DNA of 64,000 bases from Bacteroidia bacterium (GCA_022760475.1 JALEFZ010000070.1:27803-91802); one strand, 5' to 3'. Positions 42,897 through 52,937 are shown, counted from the stretch's first letter. Program-made: numbers and translations. Notes: generated by a model from the letters alone, not told the origin.

Positions 42897-45800
42897 ATGA
42901 AACCATACAGGACTTATCTCATTAGCTTTTGGATCATCTTTTCTCTGATGGGGACAGCAGGATTTGCCCTGGCTCAGCCTACTGTCAACCTTGGCCCTGA
43001 CCTTTTGAGCTGCGATTCAGTCATGCTGGATGCAGGTAACGCTGGAGCGAGCTACCTTTGGTCAACGGGAGCAAGCTCTCAAGCCATTACGGTAAATCAG
43101 ACAGGCATTTACTGGGTGGATGTAACTGATGTTAGCGGAACAAGCAGAGACAGCATTTTGGTCGAAATTCAAAGCCCTCCTTCGCCTCTCACTCTTCCTT
43201 CCGTAGACCTTTGTGGACCTCAGTCAGCCCAATTGAATCCAGATTCTTTGGGAGATTATGTTATCTGGTTTGATGATTCCGTCTCTGGAAATGTTATTGA
43301 TGTGATTGCTCCTTCTGTAGATATAAATTCTGACACCAGTTTTTTTGCTAAAAATTATGTGGTTCAATTTGGAGGAAATGGCGGCATTGAAAACAAGGAT
43401 ATCTTTGCTTCAGGAGGTTTTACGAGCATCCGATCGGGCTATGCCTTTGATGCCCTACAGGATCTGATCATAGATTCGGTAGCTGTGTATGTTAATACCA
43501 ATGCTACCTTACAGATTCAGCTTTGGGATGATCAAAACAATGTATTGGTAGAAAGAATTGTCCAGGTTCAAGCCCCGGATAAGTATTTTGTTGACCTTTC
43601 CATATTTGTACCAGCAGGGAACAACTATAAGCTCATGCTGATTTCTATTAGTGGAGGTTTGGTTCTGAGGAATGGAAATGCAGCATATCCTTATCCATTC
43701 CAAATTCCAGCTAGCCTTTCGATCAATAGGCACACCACCAATGGAAACAATACAGTTTCGACCTTTTCGTCGGTTTTTTATGATTGGCACATCAGTACCC
43801 TTGCCTGCGAGTCACCCTGGTTTACCCAGGACTTTCAAATCCTACCGATTCCAAGCCTTACTCTGAAGTCGGATACGGTGGCCTGCGGCCTTGATTCGGT
43901 CGAACTGGTCTCTGGCAATAATCCTGGAGCCTCATATTTATGGAGTACGGGAGATACTACAGAATCCATCATCGCAAGGCAAGATGGCAACTACAAGGTA
44001 AGCGTAGCATTGAATCCCGCTTGTCCTATAGAGGATTCCATTCAGCTTACCCTCCTGGCAGATGTCAATCTGGATGAACAGCAAATAGCCATTTGTGGAC
44101 CGCAGGTAGTACCTGTAAATTTCGACAGCCTGGACGAACTGGTCTTGATCTACAGAGATAGTATGGCAACGGAATTTTTAGATGCCAGGAGTATCAATGC
44201 TGATGTTTCTGGAGACACTACTTTTTATATCAGAGGTTACAATGCCCTCAGTGCTGGGAGGGTCGGAATAGAAAACGATTCTATCTTTGTTACAGGCGGA
44301 TTTACCAACATCAGGACAGGTTATGCCTTTGACGTTTTTCAGGACATGGTTTTGGATTCGGTGGCTGTGTATGCAAATGTATCAAGCCCATTGACCATAC
44401 AACTCTGGGACAGCAACAATGTGGTGCTTGGACAAAGGGATTTGATCGTGCCCGGTACTGGAAAGCAATTTCTGGATTTGACATTCTTCATTCCGAAGGG
44501 AAACAATTATAAGTTGATGTTGACGGCCATGACACCAGGACGCCTCTTCCGAAATGGAAATGATGCCTATCCCTATCCTTTTGTGCTGCCGGATGTCATG
44601 TCCATTACCAGGCATACCACCAATGGAAACAATACCGTAACCAGCTTTTCATCAGTTTTTTATGACTGGCATGTGAGTCTGCCACTTTGTGAGTCAGGAA
44701 TCGAGGAGGTCAACATTTTTGTAGCAGATATTCCTGAAATTACCCTAAACGAAGATACCCTTGTCTGTGGATTCCCTTCAATTAACCTCATTGCAGGTAA
44801 TAATCCTGCTGCAAGCTATAGCTGGAGCACAGGTGATACGACTGAAGTGATTACGGTGGATAGCACTGGAATCTATAAGCTCAGCGCCTTCATCGTCTCT
44901 CAATGTCCTGTGGAGGATTCCATTCAGGTATTCCTTTTGGATGCGGCTTTGCCACCTTCAGACTCTCTTTTGGAGGTTTGTAACCCGCAAGAGGTAACGC
45001 TTTCTCCTCAGACAAACTCTGATGTGTTGTTGTGGTATGTGGATTCGTCCAGTACCATGCCCTTTGCAACCCAGGACTTGACGGTAGATGTCAGTACTTC
45101 ATTGACTTACCTTACCCGAACCCTGAATGCTGCGAATATAGGACGTGTAGGCATTGAGAATACCACTATTTATACGGCTGGAGGTTTGACCAATCTGGTG
45201 TCGGGCAATGCTTTTGATGCTTTCGAAGATCTTATTATTGACTCGATCCTTGTCAATGTAAATAACCCTACTGACATTAGCCTGCAACTTTGGGATGCCA
45301 ACAATGTGCCCATACAGGAGCGAGTGGTGAGGGCAGACAGGATTGGAGACAATTATGTCCCATTGGCATTTTATGTTCCGGCTGGGCTGGACTATAAACT
45401 GATGATGGTAAATATAGCCTCCCCGGGAAGGGTATTTAGAAATGGGAATGATGCGTATCCTTACCCATTTACCATAGATGGTTTGATTGCGATCAACCGC
45501 TATACCACCAATGGAACGAATACCGTTACGACATTTTCCTCTCCATTGTATGATTGGCATATCAGCCAGGTGGCTTGTCTTTCAGACCCTCAGCCCTACA
45601 CCGTAAGTGTAAAAATTCCATTAGACATAGAGCTGGATCAATATGCTTGTGAATCCTTCACCCTTTCGACAGGGCTTTCCTTACTGGATCACGAATGGTC
45701 TTTGATCAAATCGCCTGGAAATGACAGCCTGGTTAGTAGTTTAGATTCACTATTTATCCCTGAAACGGGAAATTATATCCTTAAAATTACCGCCGATCCA

Positions 45801-46751
45801 ACTTGTATTTACGAAGACACCCTGAGGGTTGAAATTCCTCGTACGGCGGGCTTGCCAAATGATGGCATTTTGTGCGGATCTGTTTTGACAACAAACTATG
45901 GCAACGAATCTGAGTTTTTGTGGAGTACAGGAGACACTACCCCCACATTGACCCTTACTATGCCGGATACGATCTCCGTTACAGTTTTCGAACCAAGGGG
46001 CTGTGTATTGACCGATACCATCTTTGTTACAGGATTCGATTCCTTCCCGCAGATTAACCTGGGGCCAGATTTCGCTTCTTGCGTATCGGCTAGCTTGAAC
46101 GCCAATTTCCCAAATGCAACTTATGTCTGGAGCAATGGCGACAGCACAGAACAAATCGAAGTATTTTCAAGTGGGGTCTACACCGTAGAGGTAATCAATC
46201 CGAATGGATGTTCGGGTGCCGATACCATTGGGGTGCTTATCAATCCAGCTCCCCTGGCGCAATTTTCACCTTCCATTACAGGCTTCAATGTCTTCTTTAT
46301 CAATCAATCTACCTTTGGGACCTACGAATGGGATTTTGGAGATGGCCAGACAAGCAATTCCGTCGCGCCTTTCCATGTGTACCAGGATACCGGGGTATTT
46401 GTGGTAAGATTAATCACTACGAATGAGTGTGGTTCTGATACATCTAGCCAGGAAATCAGGATCATTGATCCGAGTGTATCAGTGGAGGATGCAAGCCTTG
46501 GAGCCTTTAGGCTATATCCTATCCCTGCCAGAAACCAGGTTTCTATTGAGTGGATCGGAATATCGGGAGAAGTGGACATGGAAGTCCTGGACTCAAGAGG
46601 TAAAAAAGTATTTACAGAACAGACCCTCGCCAATGAAGGTCGAGTTGATAAAATTTCCCTTGAATTGTTGCCTGAAGGTATCTACCTGTTGAGAATCAAG
46701 GATTTGAATCAAAGAACAATTTATAACAAACGCTTTGTACTGATTAAATAA
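42897..46751 (+). CDS. Giant T9SS-secreted repeat protein with PKD domain
   Basis: This 1284-aa protein has a signal peptide (1-27). Four short Ig-like modules share VNLGPDLLSCDSVML / ASYLWSTGDTTE-type sequence (about residues 30-80, 322-370, 616-665, 1057-1105). Three copies of a larger beta-rich domain (about 160-300, 452-593, 747-890) share GIEN..IF..GGFT, YPYPF, TTNGNNTV and FYDWH. A PKD domain follows (about 1120-1195, YEWDFGDGQTSNS), and the C-terminus FRLYPIPARNQVSIEW ... LPEGIYLLRIKD is a type A T9SS sorting domain. It should cross the outer membrane and be attached to surface lipopolysaccharide or released. It lies between the regulator and the flippase, so it may bind or display the polysaccharide. 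Confidence 0.88.
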   Translation: MKPYRTYLISFWIIFSLMGTAGFALAQPTVNLGPDLLSCDSVMLDAGNAGASYLWSTGASSQAITVNQTGIYWVDVTDVSGTSRDSILVEIQSPPSPLTLPSVDLCGPQSAQLNPDSLGDYVIWFDDSVSGNVIDVIAPSVDINSDTSFFAKNYVVQFGGNGGIENKDIFASGGFTSIRSGYAFDALQDLIIDSVAVYVNTNATLQIQLWDDQNNVLVERIVQVQAPDKYFVDLSIFVPAGNNYKLMLISISGGLVLRNGNAAYPYPFQIPASLSINRHTTNGNNTVSTFSSVFYDWHISTLACESPWFTQDFQILPIPSLTLKSDTVACGLDSVELVSGNNPGASYLWSTGDTTESIIARQDGNYKVSVALNPACPIEDSIQLTLLADVNLDEQQIAICGPQVVPVNFDSLDELVLIYRDSMATEFLDARSINADVSGDTTFYIRGYNALSAGRVGIENDSIFVTGGFTNIRTGYAFDVFQDMVLDSVAVYANVSSPLTIQLWDSNNVVLGQRDLIVPGTGKQFLDLTFFIPKGNNYKLMLTAMTPGRLFRNGNDAYPYPFVLPDVMSITRHTTNGNNTVTSFSSVFYDWHVSLPLCESGIEEVNIFVADIPEITLNEDTLVCGFPSINLIAGNNPAASYSWSTGDTTEVITVDSTGIYKLSAFIVSQCPVEDSIQVFLLDAALPPSDSLLEVCNPQEVTLSPQTNSDVLLWYVDSSSTMPFATQDLTVDVSTSLTYLTRTLNAANIGRVGIENTTIYTAGGLTNLVSGNAFDAFEDLIIDSILVNVNNPTDISLQLWDANNVPIQERVVRADRIGDNYVPLAFYVPAGLDYKLMMVNIASPGRVFRNGNDAYPYPFTIDGLIAINRYTTNGTNTVTTFSSPLYDWHISQVACLSDPQPYTVSVKIPLDIELDQYACESFTLSTGLSLLDHEWSLIKSPGNDSLVSSLDSLFIPETGNYILKITADPTCIYEDTLRVEIPRTAGLPNDGILCGSVLTTNYGNESEFLWSTGDTTPTLTLTMPDTISVTVFEPRGCVLTDTIFVTGFDSFPQINLGPDFASCVSASLNANFPNATYVWSNGDSTEQIEVFSSGVYTVEVINPNGCSGADTIGVLINPAPLAQFSPSITGFNVFFINQSTFGTYEWDFGDGQTSNSVAPFHVYQDTGVFVVRLITTNECGSDTSSQEIRIIDPSVSVEDASLGAFRLYPIPARNQVSIEWIGISGEVDMEVLDSRGKKVFTEQTLANEGRVDKISLELLPEGIYLLRIKDLNQRTIYNKRFVLIK
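43373..45566 (+). repeat. Three in-frame copies of a beta-rich domain
   Basis: Copies lie at about 43373-43798, 44250-44675 and 45135-45566, period near 880 bp. Each encodes about 142 residues sharing GIEN, GYAFDAxQD, IQLWD, YKLM, NGNxAYPYPF, RHTTNGNNTV and the ending DWHxS, with the last copy more diverged. This indicates internal duplication together with the intervening Ig-like module. Confidence 0.85.
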
Positions 46752-46756
46752 GCAGG

Positions 46757-48535
46757 ATGTTTAAAAATAACTTCATTGTCCAAAGCATAAGAAGGATCTT
46801 TGCCCTCCTGGACAGTTATTTCAGGAGACGAGGAATCATAGTCGTGATTTTCTCTTTTGTCAATTCTGTATTGGAATTGATGGGCTTAGGAGCATTGTTG
46901 CCACTGATCCTGCTGGTGCTTGACGAAAACATCATTGAGAATTCTGAGGTAATAAGGTCCATCTATGACTTTTTTGGATTCCAGAGTCCTACGGCCTTCA
47001 TCACTGCCATCTGCATTGGGGTGATGAGCATCATCATCGTAAAGAATGTAGTCAGCTTGTTGATTATCAGGATGCAGGCTCGCTACTCCCTGGATCTTTT
47101 TCAGTATTTTAACAACAAGATGATGAGGATTTTTTATGAAAGGAATTATACTTTTTTCCTCAATACCAATTCTCACAAAATCATCCGGGACTTTTACACC
47201 ATTCCCAATCAGTTTGCAGGGGAATTGGTCTTACCGATGATGAGTTTGTTCAACGAAATTGTGATGATTTTCCTGATTGTCGTCAGCATCATGATTTACA
47301 AATTCAAGATATTCTTGATTCTCGCAGCGGTAGTGGGTCCGGTTTTTATCCTCTTTTACAGGTATGTACGAAACAGGATTTTACATTTGAACCTTTCCCT
47401 ACACGAATTATCCCCAATTACGTGGAATACACTTTTTGAAATCATCTTTGGCTATACCGATGTAAAGCTCACCAACACAGAGGAGAACTTTTTTGCTACC
47501 CACAAAAAGAACATTGACAAGTTTGTCAAATTGAGGGTGAACAAGCACATTTTCAATAACTCTTCCGCCAAAGTCCTGGAAATTTCCATCTTCCTGGGAG
47601 TGATCATCATGGTCTTGTATGGGCTATATTTGTTGGGTTCCAGAGAAGAATTGTTGGTAATCCTATCCTTATTTGCCTTGGCTGCCTACAGGACGATGCC
47701 CTCATTTTCCAGAATCATGAATGCCATCATCAGCATCAAGGGTAACCTCTTTACGATTGACATTCTGGAAGAGGCGAATACAGCGCCACCAGACTATGGG
47801 AAGTATATTCCTGAGATGTCTTTCGAAAAGGAAATTGAGGTAGCTAACCTGAGTTACAAGTATCCTGGTAAGGATCAATTGGTATTGGACAACATCTCAT
47901 TTAAGATAGAAAAAGGGGATAAGGTTGGAATCATCGGCAAATCTGGTTCTGGAAAAACTACCCTGGTCAACCTATTTCTGCAATTTTTTGAACCGGGAGG
48001 AGGAAAGATCCTGGTAGATGGCCTTGAGTTGGATGAAACTACCCACAGAGCCTGGAGGAAGCACCTGGGCTATGTAAAGCAGGATATTTACCTACTAGAT
48101 AGCAGCCTGAAAGCCAATATCGCCTTTGGTATCAAGGAAGAAGAGATTGACGAAGCGAAGATGTGGGAAGTCATTGAAAAGGCCAGTTTAAAGGAATTTG
48201 TAGACGATTTGCCAGAAGGGGTCGATACCATCGTAGGGGAGCGAGGCGCTCAGCTTTCGGGCGGCCAGCGTCAGCGAATTGGAATTGCCAGGGCCCTGTA
48301 CTCAGGGGCGAAGGTCTTGATGCTTGACGAAGCCACCTCTGCGCTGGATTCGAAAACAGAATCAGAGATCACCGAGTCGATTTACCAGCTTTCTGACGAA
48401 AACCTGACCCTCATGGTCATCGCCCACAGAATTACTACCCTCAAATACTGTAACAAGATCATTGAACTTGAAAACGGAAGGGTTAAAAGTATAAAGTCTT
48501 ACGAGGAGGTATTTGCAGAACAAATAAAATCCTGA
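46757..48535 (+). CDS. ABC exporter, PglK-like lipid-linked-glycan flippase
   Basis: This 592-aa half-transporter has six membrane helices (about 25-320) and an ATPase domain (about 350-590) with Walker A IGKSGSGKTT, signature LSGGQRQRIGIARAL and Walker B VLMLDEATSALD. The end of the membrane domain, FALAAYRTMPSFSRIMNAI, resembles the same place in Campylobacter PglK (LALYRLMPSANRI), which flips lipid-linked oligosaccharides. Its position at the head of glycosyltransferase genes supports a glycan flippase role over multidrug export. No Wzx or Wzy is seen in the window. It starts 5 bp after the T9SS protein gene, so they share an mRNA. Confidence 0.82.
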   Translation: MFKNNFIVQSIRRIFALLDSYFRRRGIIVVIFSFVNSVLELMGLGALLPLILLVLDENIIENSEVIRSIYDFFGFQSPTAFITAICIGVMSIIIVKNVVSLLIIRMQARYSLDLFQYFNNKMMRIFYERNYTFFLNTNSHKIIRDFYTIPNQFAGELVLPMMSLFNEIVMIFLIVVSIMIYKFKIFLILAAVVGPVFILFYRYVRNRILHLNLSLHELSPITWNTLFEIIFGYTDVKLTNTEENFFATHKKNIDKFVKLRVNKHIFNNSSAKVLEISIFLGVIIMVLYGLYLLGSREELLVILSLFALAAYRTMPSFSRIMNAIISIKGNLFTIDILEEANTAPPDYGKYIPEMSFEKEIEVANLSYKYPGKDQLVLDNISFKIEKGDKVGIIGKSGSGKTTLVNLFLQFFEPGGGKILVDGLELDETTHRAWRKHLGYVKQDIYLLDSSLKANIAFGIKEEEIDEAKMWEVIEKASLKEFVDDLPEGVDTIVGERGAQLSGGQRQRIGIARALYSGAKVLMLDEATSALDSKTESEITESIYQLSDENLTLMVIAHRITTLKYCNKIIELENGRVKSIKSYEEVFAEQIKS

Positions 48536-48542
48536 AAACTCC

Positions 48543-49799
48543 ATGAGTCCTAAGCCTGAAAAAACACTACTTCTCTTCACGACAGGATTCCCATACGGAA
48601 AGGGTGAGCAGTTTATCGAAACTGAAATACACTTCTTGTCCAGGGTCTTTAAGGATATTCACATATTTCCAGAAAAAATCAGCGGGGAAGCAAGACCTTT
48701 GCCTTCCAATGTAAAGGTGATAGCGTTCGAGCCTGCCCCATTGACTCAGGTACGGCCATTGGTCATGAAGCATGGCATGGATCTATTGGGTATTTTTTCC
48801 TACGAAATCTTGAATAGCAAGGAAAGGGGAAGGTATTTGAAGCAGCCCGCCTGGAACATGAATCTCCTGATTGGAAATTACCACACTGCGTTGGAGCTTG
48901 AAAAGGTGCTGGAACAGTATGATATGGCTTCGACGGTGGTCTATTCCTATTGGTTCAAGGATTGGGCAAGCAAATTGGCCATCATCAAACACAGGAAAAA
49001 CCTGAAGTTTGAGTTGATCACCCGGATCTTGGGCTATGACTTTGATGTGAAACAAAATCCACTGGGCTACTTTCCATTCAGGTCATTTGAAATGAATGAG
49101 GTGAGCAGGATTTACCCCATTACAAACTATGGGAAAAACTACATCAAAAAACATTATCCTGCCTATAAGGGAGGCTTGAAAGTCAGCCACTTGAGTGTAT
49201 ATGACCATGGCTGGAATGAATCAAGGCAAAAAGACTATTTCCAAATTTGCAGCTGTGGTTTTCTAGTTCCTCTAAAAAGAATGGGACTTATGCCAGAGAT
49301 CCTGAAGCATCTGGATTTCAAGGTGGTGTGGACACATTTTGGAAACGGACCCGAAGAGGAAATGATCCGTCAAAAAGCCTCTGAATTGCCCGTAAATATC
49401 ACCTTTGATTACAAAGGATATACCCCCAATAAGGATGTGATCCGCTTTTACAAGGAAAATCCTGTTGATCTCTTTATCCATCTCAGTGAGATGGAGGGGG
49501 GCGCTCCGGTTGCCATCCAGGAGGCCTGTAGCTTTGGGGTTCCCGCCATTGGAGCAGATGCAGATGGCACACCGGAAATTGTGAATGAGCAGACAGGCTG
49601 GCTGATTCCCAAGGATTTTGATCCCAAAGAGGTAGCCAAAATCATCAGGGATTATCATGAAGATAAGGGAGATAAGACGGCCTTTAGAAAAGGGGTAAAA
49701 GCATATTGGAACAGTGAATTCAATGCTGAGTTTGTCTACAGGGATTTTGCCCATGAACTGGCAGGTTCACAGAAATCAGTAATTCTTGAAAAAGCCTAA
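48543..49799 (+). CDS. Glycosyltransferase (GT4-type)
   Basis: This 418-aa GT-B protein begins LLLFTTGFPYGKGEQFIETE. The nucleotide-sugar site near the C-terminus reads SEMEGGAPVAIQEACSFGVP then ADADGTPEIVNEQTGWL, the GT4 pattern, with one extra residue in the usual E-x7-E. It is paralogous to the glycosyltransferase at 53971, with the same opening and the phrase THFGNGPEEEM (versus VHFGSGALEEEL). It transfers a sugar from a nucleotide donor during repeat-unit assembly; donor and acceptor are unknown. It starts 7 bp after the flippase gene. Confidence 0.88.
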   Translation: MSPKPEKTLLLFTTGFPYGKGEQFIETEIHFLSRVFKDIHIFPEKISGEARPLPSNVKVIAFEPAPLTQVRPLVMKHGMDLLGIFSYEILNSKERGRYLKQPAWNMNLLIGNYHTALELEKVLEQYDMASTVVYSYWFKDWASKLAIIKHRKNLKFELITRILGYDFDVKQNPLGYFPFRSFEMNEVSRIYPITNYGKNYIKKHYPAYKGGLKVSHLSVYDHGWNESRQKDYFQICSCGFLVPLKRMGLMPEILKHLDFKVVWTHFGNGPEEEMIRQKASELPVNITFDYKGYTPNKDVIRFYKENPVDLFIHLSEMEGGAPVAIQEACSFGVPAIGADADGTPEIVNEQTGWLIPKDFDPKEVAKIIRDYHEDKGDKTAFRKGVKAYWNSEFNAEFVYRDFAHELAGSQKSVILEKA

Positions 49800-49804
49800 A
49801 ATCT

Positions 49805-51727
49805 ATGTGTGGAATCGCAGGAATATGGAACCAGGGAGGCTTTGAGCAACAATTGCTTGAAAAATTGACCCATGCCCTTGCCCATCGTGGGCCTGACCAA
49901 TACAACTTCTTTTCTGGAGATGAGGGGAAATTGGGACTGGGGCATCGCCGTCTTTCGATCCTGGATCTGTCAGAAGCTGGTCGTCAGCCGATGACTTCTC
50001 CCAGGAAGAAGCTCACCATGGTGTTCAATGGGGAGGTTTTCAACTTTGTCGAGTTGAAAGCTCAATTGGAGCAGAAAGGCTTTTCCTTTTCGACAAATAC
50101 CGACTCTGAGGTCATCCTGGCCGCCTATGAGTATTGGGGCATCGATTGCCTTAAGAAATTCAATGGCATGTGGGCTTTAGCCATCTGGGATGAAGATGAA
50201 AAAAGCCTTTTTCTGGCAAGAGACAGGTTTGGAATCAAACCCTTGTACTACTATCAGGATGATGCTCGGCTGCTGTTTGCTTCCGAGAGCCAGGCCTTTT
50301 GGCGGATGGGTGGTATTCCTAGGAAAATAGATGAGAAGTTGTTGAACTTTGCCCTCCAGCGTCCCAATGAGCTTGATGGGAGGGGATTGACGATTTTTGA
50401 AGATATATTTCAACTGCTTCCAGGACATTTCGCCCTTCTCCGCCCTGGAGAAAGAATGGTCCAAAAACGCTGGTACAACATTCTGGAAGAAAGAATAGAG
50501 GTGAATGAAAACTACCCAGAGCAGCAGGAAAAATTCAGAGAACTATTTGAAGATGCTTGCAGAATCCGCTTGCGTGCTGATGTGAATCTTGCCACTGCCC
50601 TGAGTGGAGGGGTCGATTCGACGGCTGTGTTTTCGATGGTACACAAGCTGGGAAAGGGTAAAGTTGGTCTGGACAGGTTGCCAGAGGATTGGCAAAAGGC
50701 CTTTGTGGCTACCTTTCCAGGGACCCCCGTAGATGAGAAGCGTTTTGCAGAAAAGGTTGTTGCTCATTTCAATTCACAAGCAGAATACCTGGTCCCCAAT
50801 CATCAGGAACTGCCATCAAAAATCGTTTCTACCACGAAGTTATTTGATGCGATCAGCTCTACCCCCATACTATCTATTACTCCGGTTTATGCTGCCATGC
50901 GCGAGCAAGGCATAGCTGTATCACTGGATGGGCATGGAGTAGATGAAATGCTATATGGTTATCGCCAAATGGTGTATGATGCCTTGAGCTATTACAATGC
51001 CTTGGGGAGAAAAGATCAGGTAGGTGAAATTGGTAAAGTCCTGACTCAGTTGGAGGCTGAGGAAAAACGAGCGGATTATTGGAACAACTTCGAACAACAA
51101 TACCTGAAGGGAGGGAGGCTAAGTGCTGTGTTGGGTAAGGTAAAGCAGCGAATTCTTTCTTTTGGAGGGAATAAAAATGTTGAAGCACCTGTTGAAAGCC
51201 CCATTTGGTCTGAGAGCATTGATTGGGACTACATTGAATCTAAAATTCCAAAGGCAGATCTATACAATTTTTCATCTAAAAATAGCCTGGACCAATTGGT
51301 GTACACAGAATTTTTTCAGACTACACTTCCAGCACTTTTGAGAAATTTTGACAGAGCCTCCATGTTTTCTGGCCTTGAAATCCGAATGCCATTCATGGAT
51401 TATCGCCTGGTAGAATACGCTTTTTCCCTTCCAATGGAGAGCAAACTTGGAGGTGGATTTACCAAAAGAATACTCAGGGATTCCATGAAGGGAATCATGC
51501 CTGAGGAGATTCGAACACGAACCTATAAGCTGGGGGTAGGGGCTCCCATCGTCAACTGGTTGTCTGGTCCCATGAAAGAGATGGCACAAGATGTCCTGCA
51601 TAGCCAGGATTTTCAGGAAAGCCCATTTTGGAAAATGGCTGCTTTTGAAAATGGAGCCTGGCAAGGCAAGCATGCAAAATTATTCTGGAGAACGCTTAAT
51701 GCCCACTTAATTCAAAGCCCTTTCTGA
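49805..51727 (+). CDS. AsnB-type glutamine-dependent amidotransferase
   Basis: This 640-aa protein has the class II glutamine amidotransferase domain starting MCGIAGIWNQ (nucleophile Cys2) with RGPDQYNFF and GEVFNF. It has a synthetase domain with the PP-loop SGGVDST at Ser267. The usual GQGGDE loop is replaced by DGHGVDEMLYGY. In polysaccharide clusters such AsnB-like enzymes (for example WbpS) amidate uronic acid carboxyls rather than make asparagine. The context, with uronic-acid genes downstream, favours that role; ordinary asparagine synthesis is the alternative. It lies between two glycosyltransferase genes (5- and 1-bp gaps). Confidence 0.85.
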   Translation: MCGIAGIWNQGGFEQQLLEKLTHALAHRGPDQYNFFSGDEGKLGLGHRRLSILDLSEAGRQPMTSPRKKLTMVFNGEVFNFVELKAQLEQKGFSFSTNTDSEVILAAYEYWGIDCLKKFNGMWALAIWDEDEKSLFLARDRFGIKPLYYYQDDARLLFASESQAFWRMGGIPRKIDEKLLNFALQRPNELDGRGLTIFEDIFQLLPGHFALLRPGERMVQKRWYNILEERIEVNENYPEQQEKFRELFEDACRIRLRADVNLATALSGGVDSTAVFSMVHKLGKGKVGLDRLPEDWQKAFVATFPGTPVDEKRFAEKVVAHFNSQAEYLVPNHQELPSKIVSTTKLFDAISSTPILSITPVYAAMREQGIAVSLDGHGVDEMLYGYRQMVYDALSYYNALGRKDQVGEIGKVLTQLEAEEKRADYWNNFEQQYLKGGRLSAVLGKVKQRILSFGGNKNVEAPVESPIWSESIDWDYIESKIPKADLYNFSSKNSLDQLVYTEFFQTTLPALLRNFDRASMFSGLEIRMPFMDYRLVEYAFSLPMESKLGGGFTKRILRDSMKGIMPEEIRTRTYKLGVGAPIVNWLSGPMKEMAQDVLHSQDFQESPFWKMAAFENGAWQGKHAKLFWRTLNAHLIQSPF

Positions 51728-51728
51728 T

Positions 51729-52937
51729 ATGAAATTGCTTTACTGCTACCTGAATGCGAATCCCAAAAGCCTTGGTGTCCTCAAAAAAATCCTCGCCAAG
51801 GTGGACAAGCTCAATAAACTGGGCCTGGATACCAGGGTATTCTTCCTGACAAGGCATCAGGCAAGCAGTTTTGAGCTTCCCAACCATGTCAATATCATAG
51901 AGGTGCCAAAATCCTCCAGGAGGTATTTCCATCAATTCGACAACCATGCCCTGCATATTCAGGCATTTAGAGAGGTGTTGGAAAAGGAATGGGAAAAGGG
52001 TGATTTGGTCATGATGAGGGCCATTCCTGCCAATAAATGGTTTTACGAATTGGTGAGAGATTATCCGGATACCTTCATTTTGGAACATAACAGCAAAATG
52101 AGGGAGGAACTCAAGCGGGAAGACCATTTTAATGATTTGAGCCTGTGGCGCCCTTCGCACTTCCTGCATTATTTCTTGGACAGGAGATATCCCCTGGCGG
52201 CAGACAAGCGATTTGCAAAAAAGGTTTATAAGTACGCCCGTAATGGCATAGCAGTTACCTACGAGATCGGAGAAAACGAAAGGCAAAAGGCACTGCCTTT
52301 CGAGTATAAAGTTCACACAGTTTCGAATGGGCTGGATGTAGATAGTATTCCACTAAAGCCAAGACTCGGATTTAATGGCCATAGGCTTGATTTACTTTTT
52401 TTACGAGGCGGGGGAGTGGCTCCCTGGTATGGCATTGAACGCCTCTTTGATGGAATTGCCGCCTACAAGGGAAAAACAAATATCCATCTCTGGATGGTAG
52501 GTAAAAAAATGGAGGTTGATGTCAACTTGGTCAATGAGTTGGGCATTAGCGACAAGGTTCACTTTACGGGATACAAAAGTGGTAAAGAACTGGATGAAGT
52601 CATTGAAAAATGTCATTTGGGTATTGGTTCTTTGGGAATGCATCGAATTGGACTAAGTGAGGGGGCGGTGCTCAAGGTGAAGGAGTATGCAGGAAGGGGA
52701 TTACCTGTGGCCATTGCCTTTAAGGATGTTGACCTTTCTTTTAATGAAGAATTTGAACCCTATGTTTTGCACCTGCCCGCGAATGAAAGTCCGATTGATA
52801 TGGAATCGCTCATCAAGTTTGTTGAAGGCTTGCAGAAAATGGACAGGCTTGAGGAAGAAATAAGGGCATTGGCAAGCAAGTTTCTGGATGCCAAAATCAA
52901 AATGGAACAATTGCTCAAAGTGATAAAGGAAAATTAA
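51729..52937 (+). CDS. Glycosyltransferase (GT-B, GT4-like)
   Basis: This 402-aa protein opens MKLLYCYLNANPKSLGVLKK and has two Rossmann-like halves. The C-terminal half has FLRGGGVAPWYGIERLFDGI, VHFTGYKSGKELDEVIEKCH and IGLSEGAVLKVKEYAGRGLP, which match the donor-binding region of GT4-like enzymes, although the E-x7-E spacing is altered. It is cytosolic, possibly membrane-associated. It starts 1 bp after the amidotransferase stop and abuts the epimerase gene with no gap. Confidence 0.82.
   Translation: MKLLYCYLNANPKSLGVLKKILAKVDKLNKLGLDTRVFFLTRHQASSFELPNHVNIIEVPKSSRRYFHQFDNHALHIQAFREVLEKEWEKGDLVMMRAIPANKWFYELVRDYPDTFILEHNSKMREELKREDHFNDLSLWRPSHFLHYFLDRRYPLAADKRFAKKVYKYARNGIAVTYEIGENERQKALPFEYKVHTVSNGLDVDSIPLKPRLGFNGHRLDLLFLRGGGVAPWYGIERLFDGIAAYKGKTNIHLWMVGKKMEVDVNLVNELGISDKVHFTGYKSGKELDEVIEKCHLGIGSLGMHRIGLSEGAVLKVKEYAGRGLPVAIAFKDVDLSFNEEFEPYVLHLPANESPIDMESLIKFVEGLQKMDRLEEEIRALASKFLDAKIKMEQLLKVIKEN

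Noticed and set aside
43373..45566. CRISPR-like or tandem DNA repeat array
   Set aside because: The repetition is a coding duplication of a protein domain with a period near 880 bp, not short direct repeats with spacers.
49805..51727. Plain asparagine synthetase assignment
   Set aside because: It remains possible, but the position inside a uronic-acid polysaccharide locus and the altered DGHGVDE loop make a sugar amidotransferase role more likely; no gene symbol was given.
51696..52316. Minus-strand open frame of 206 codons
   Set aside because: It lies opposite a glycosyltransferase that has close spacing to its neighbours and family motifs.
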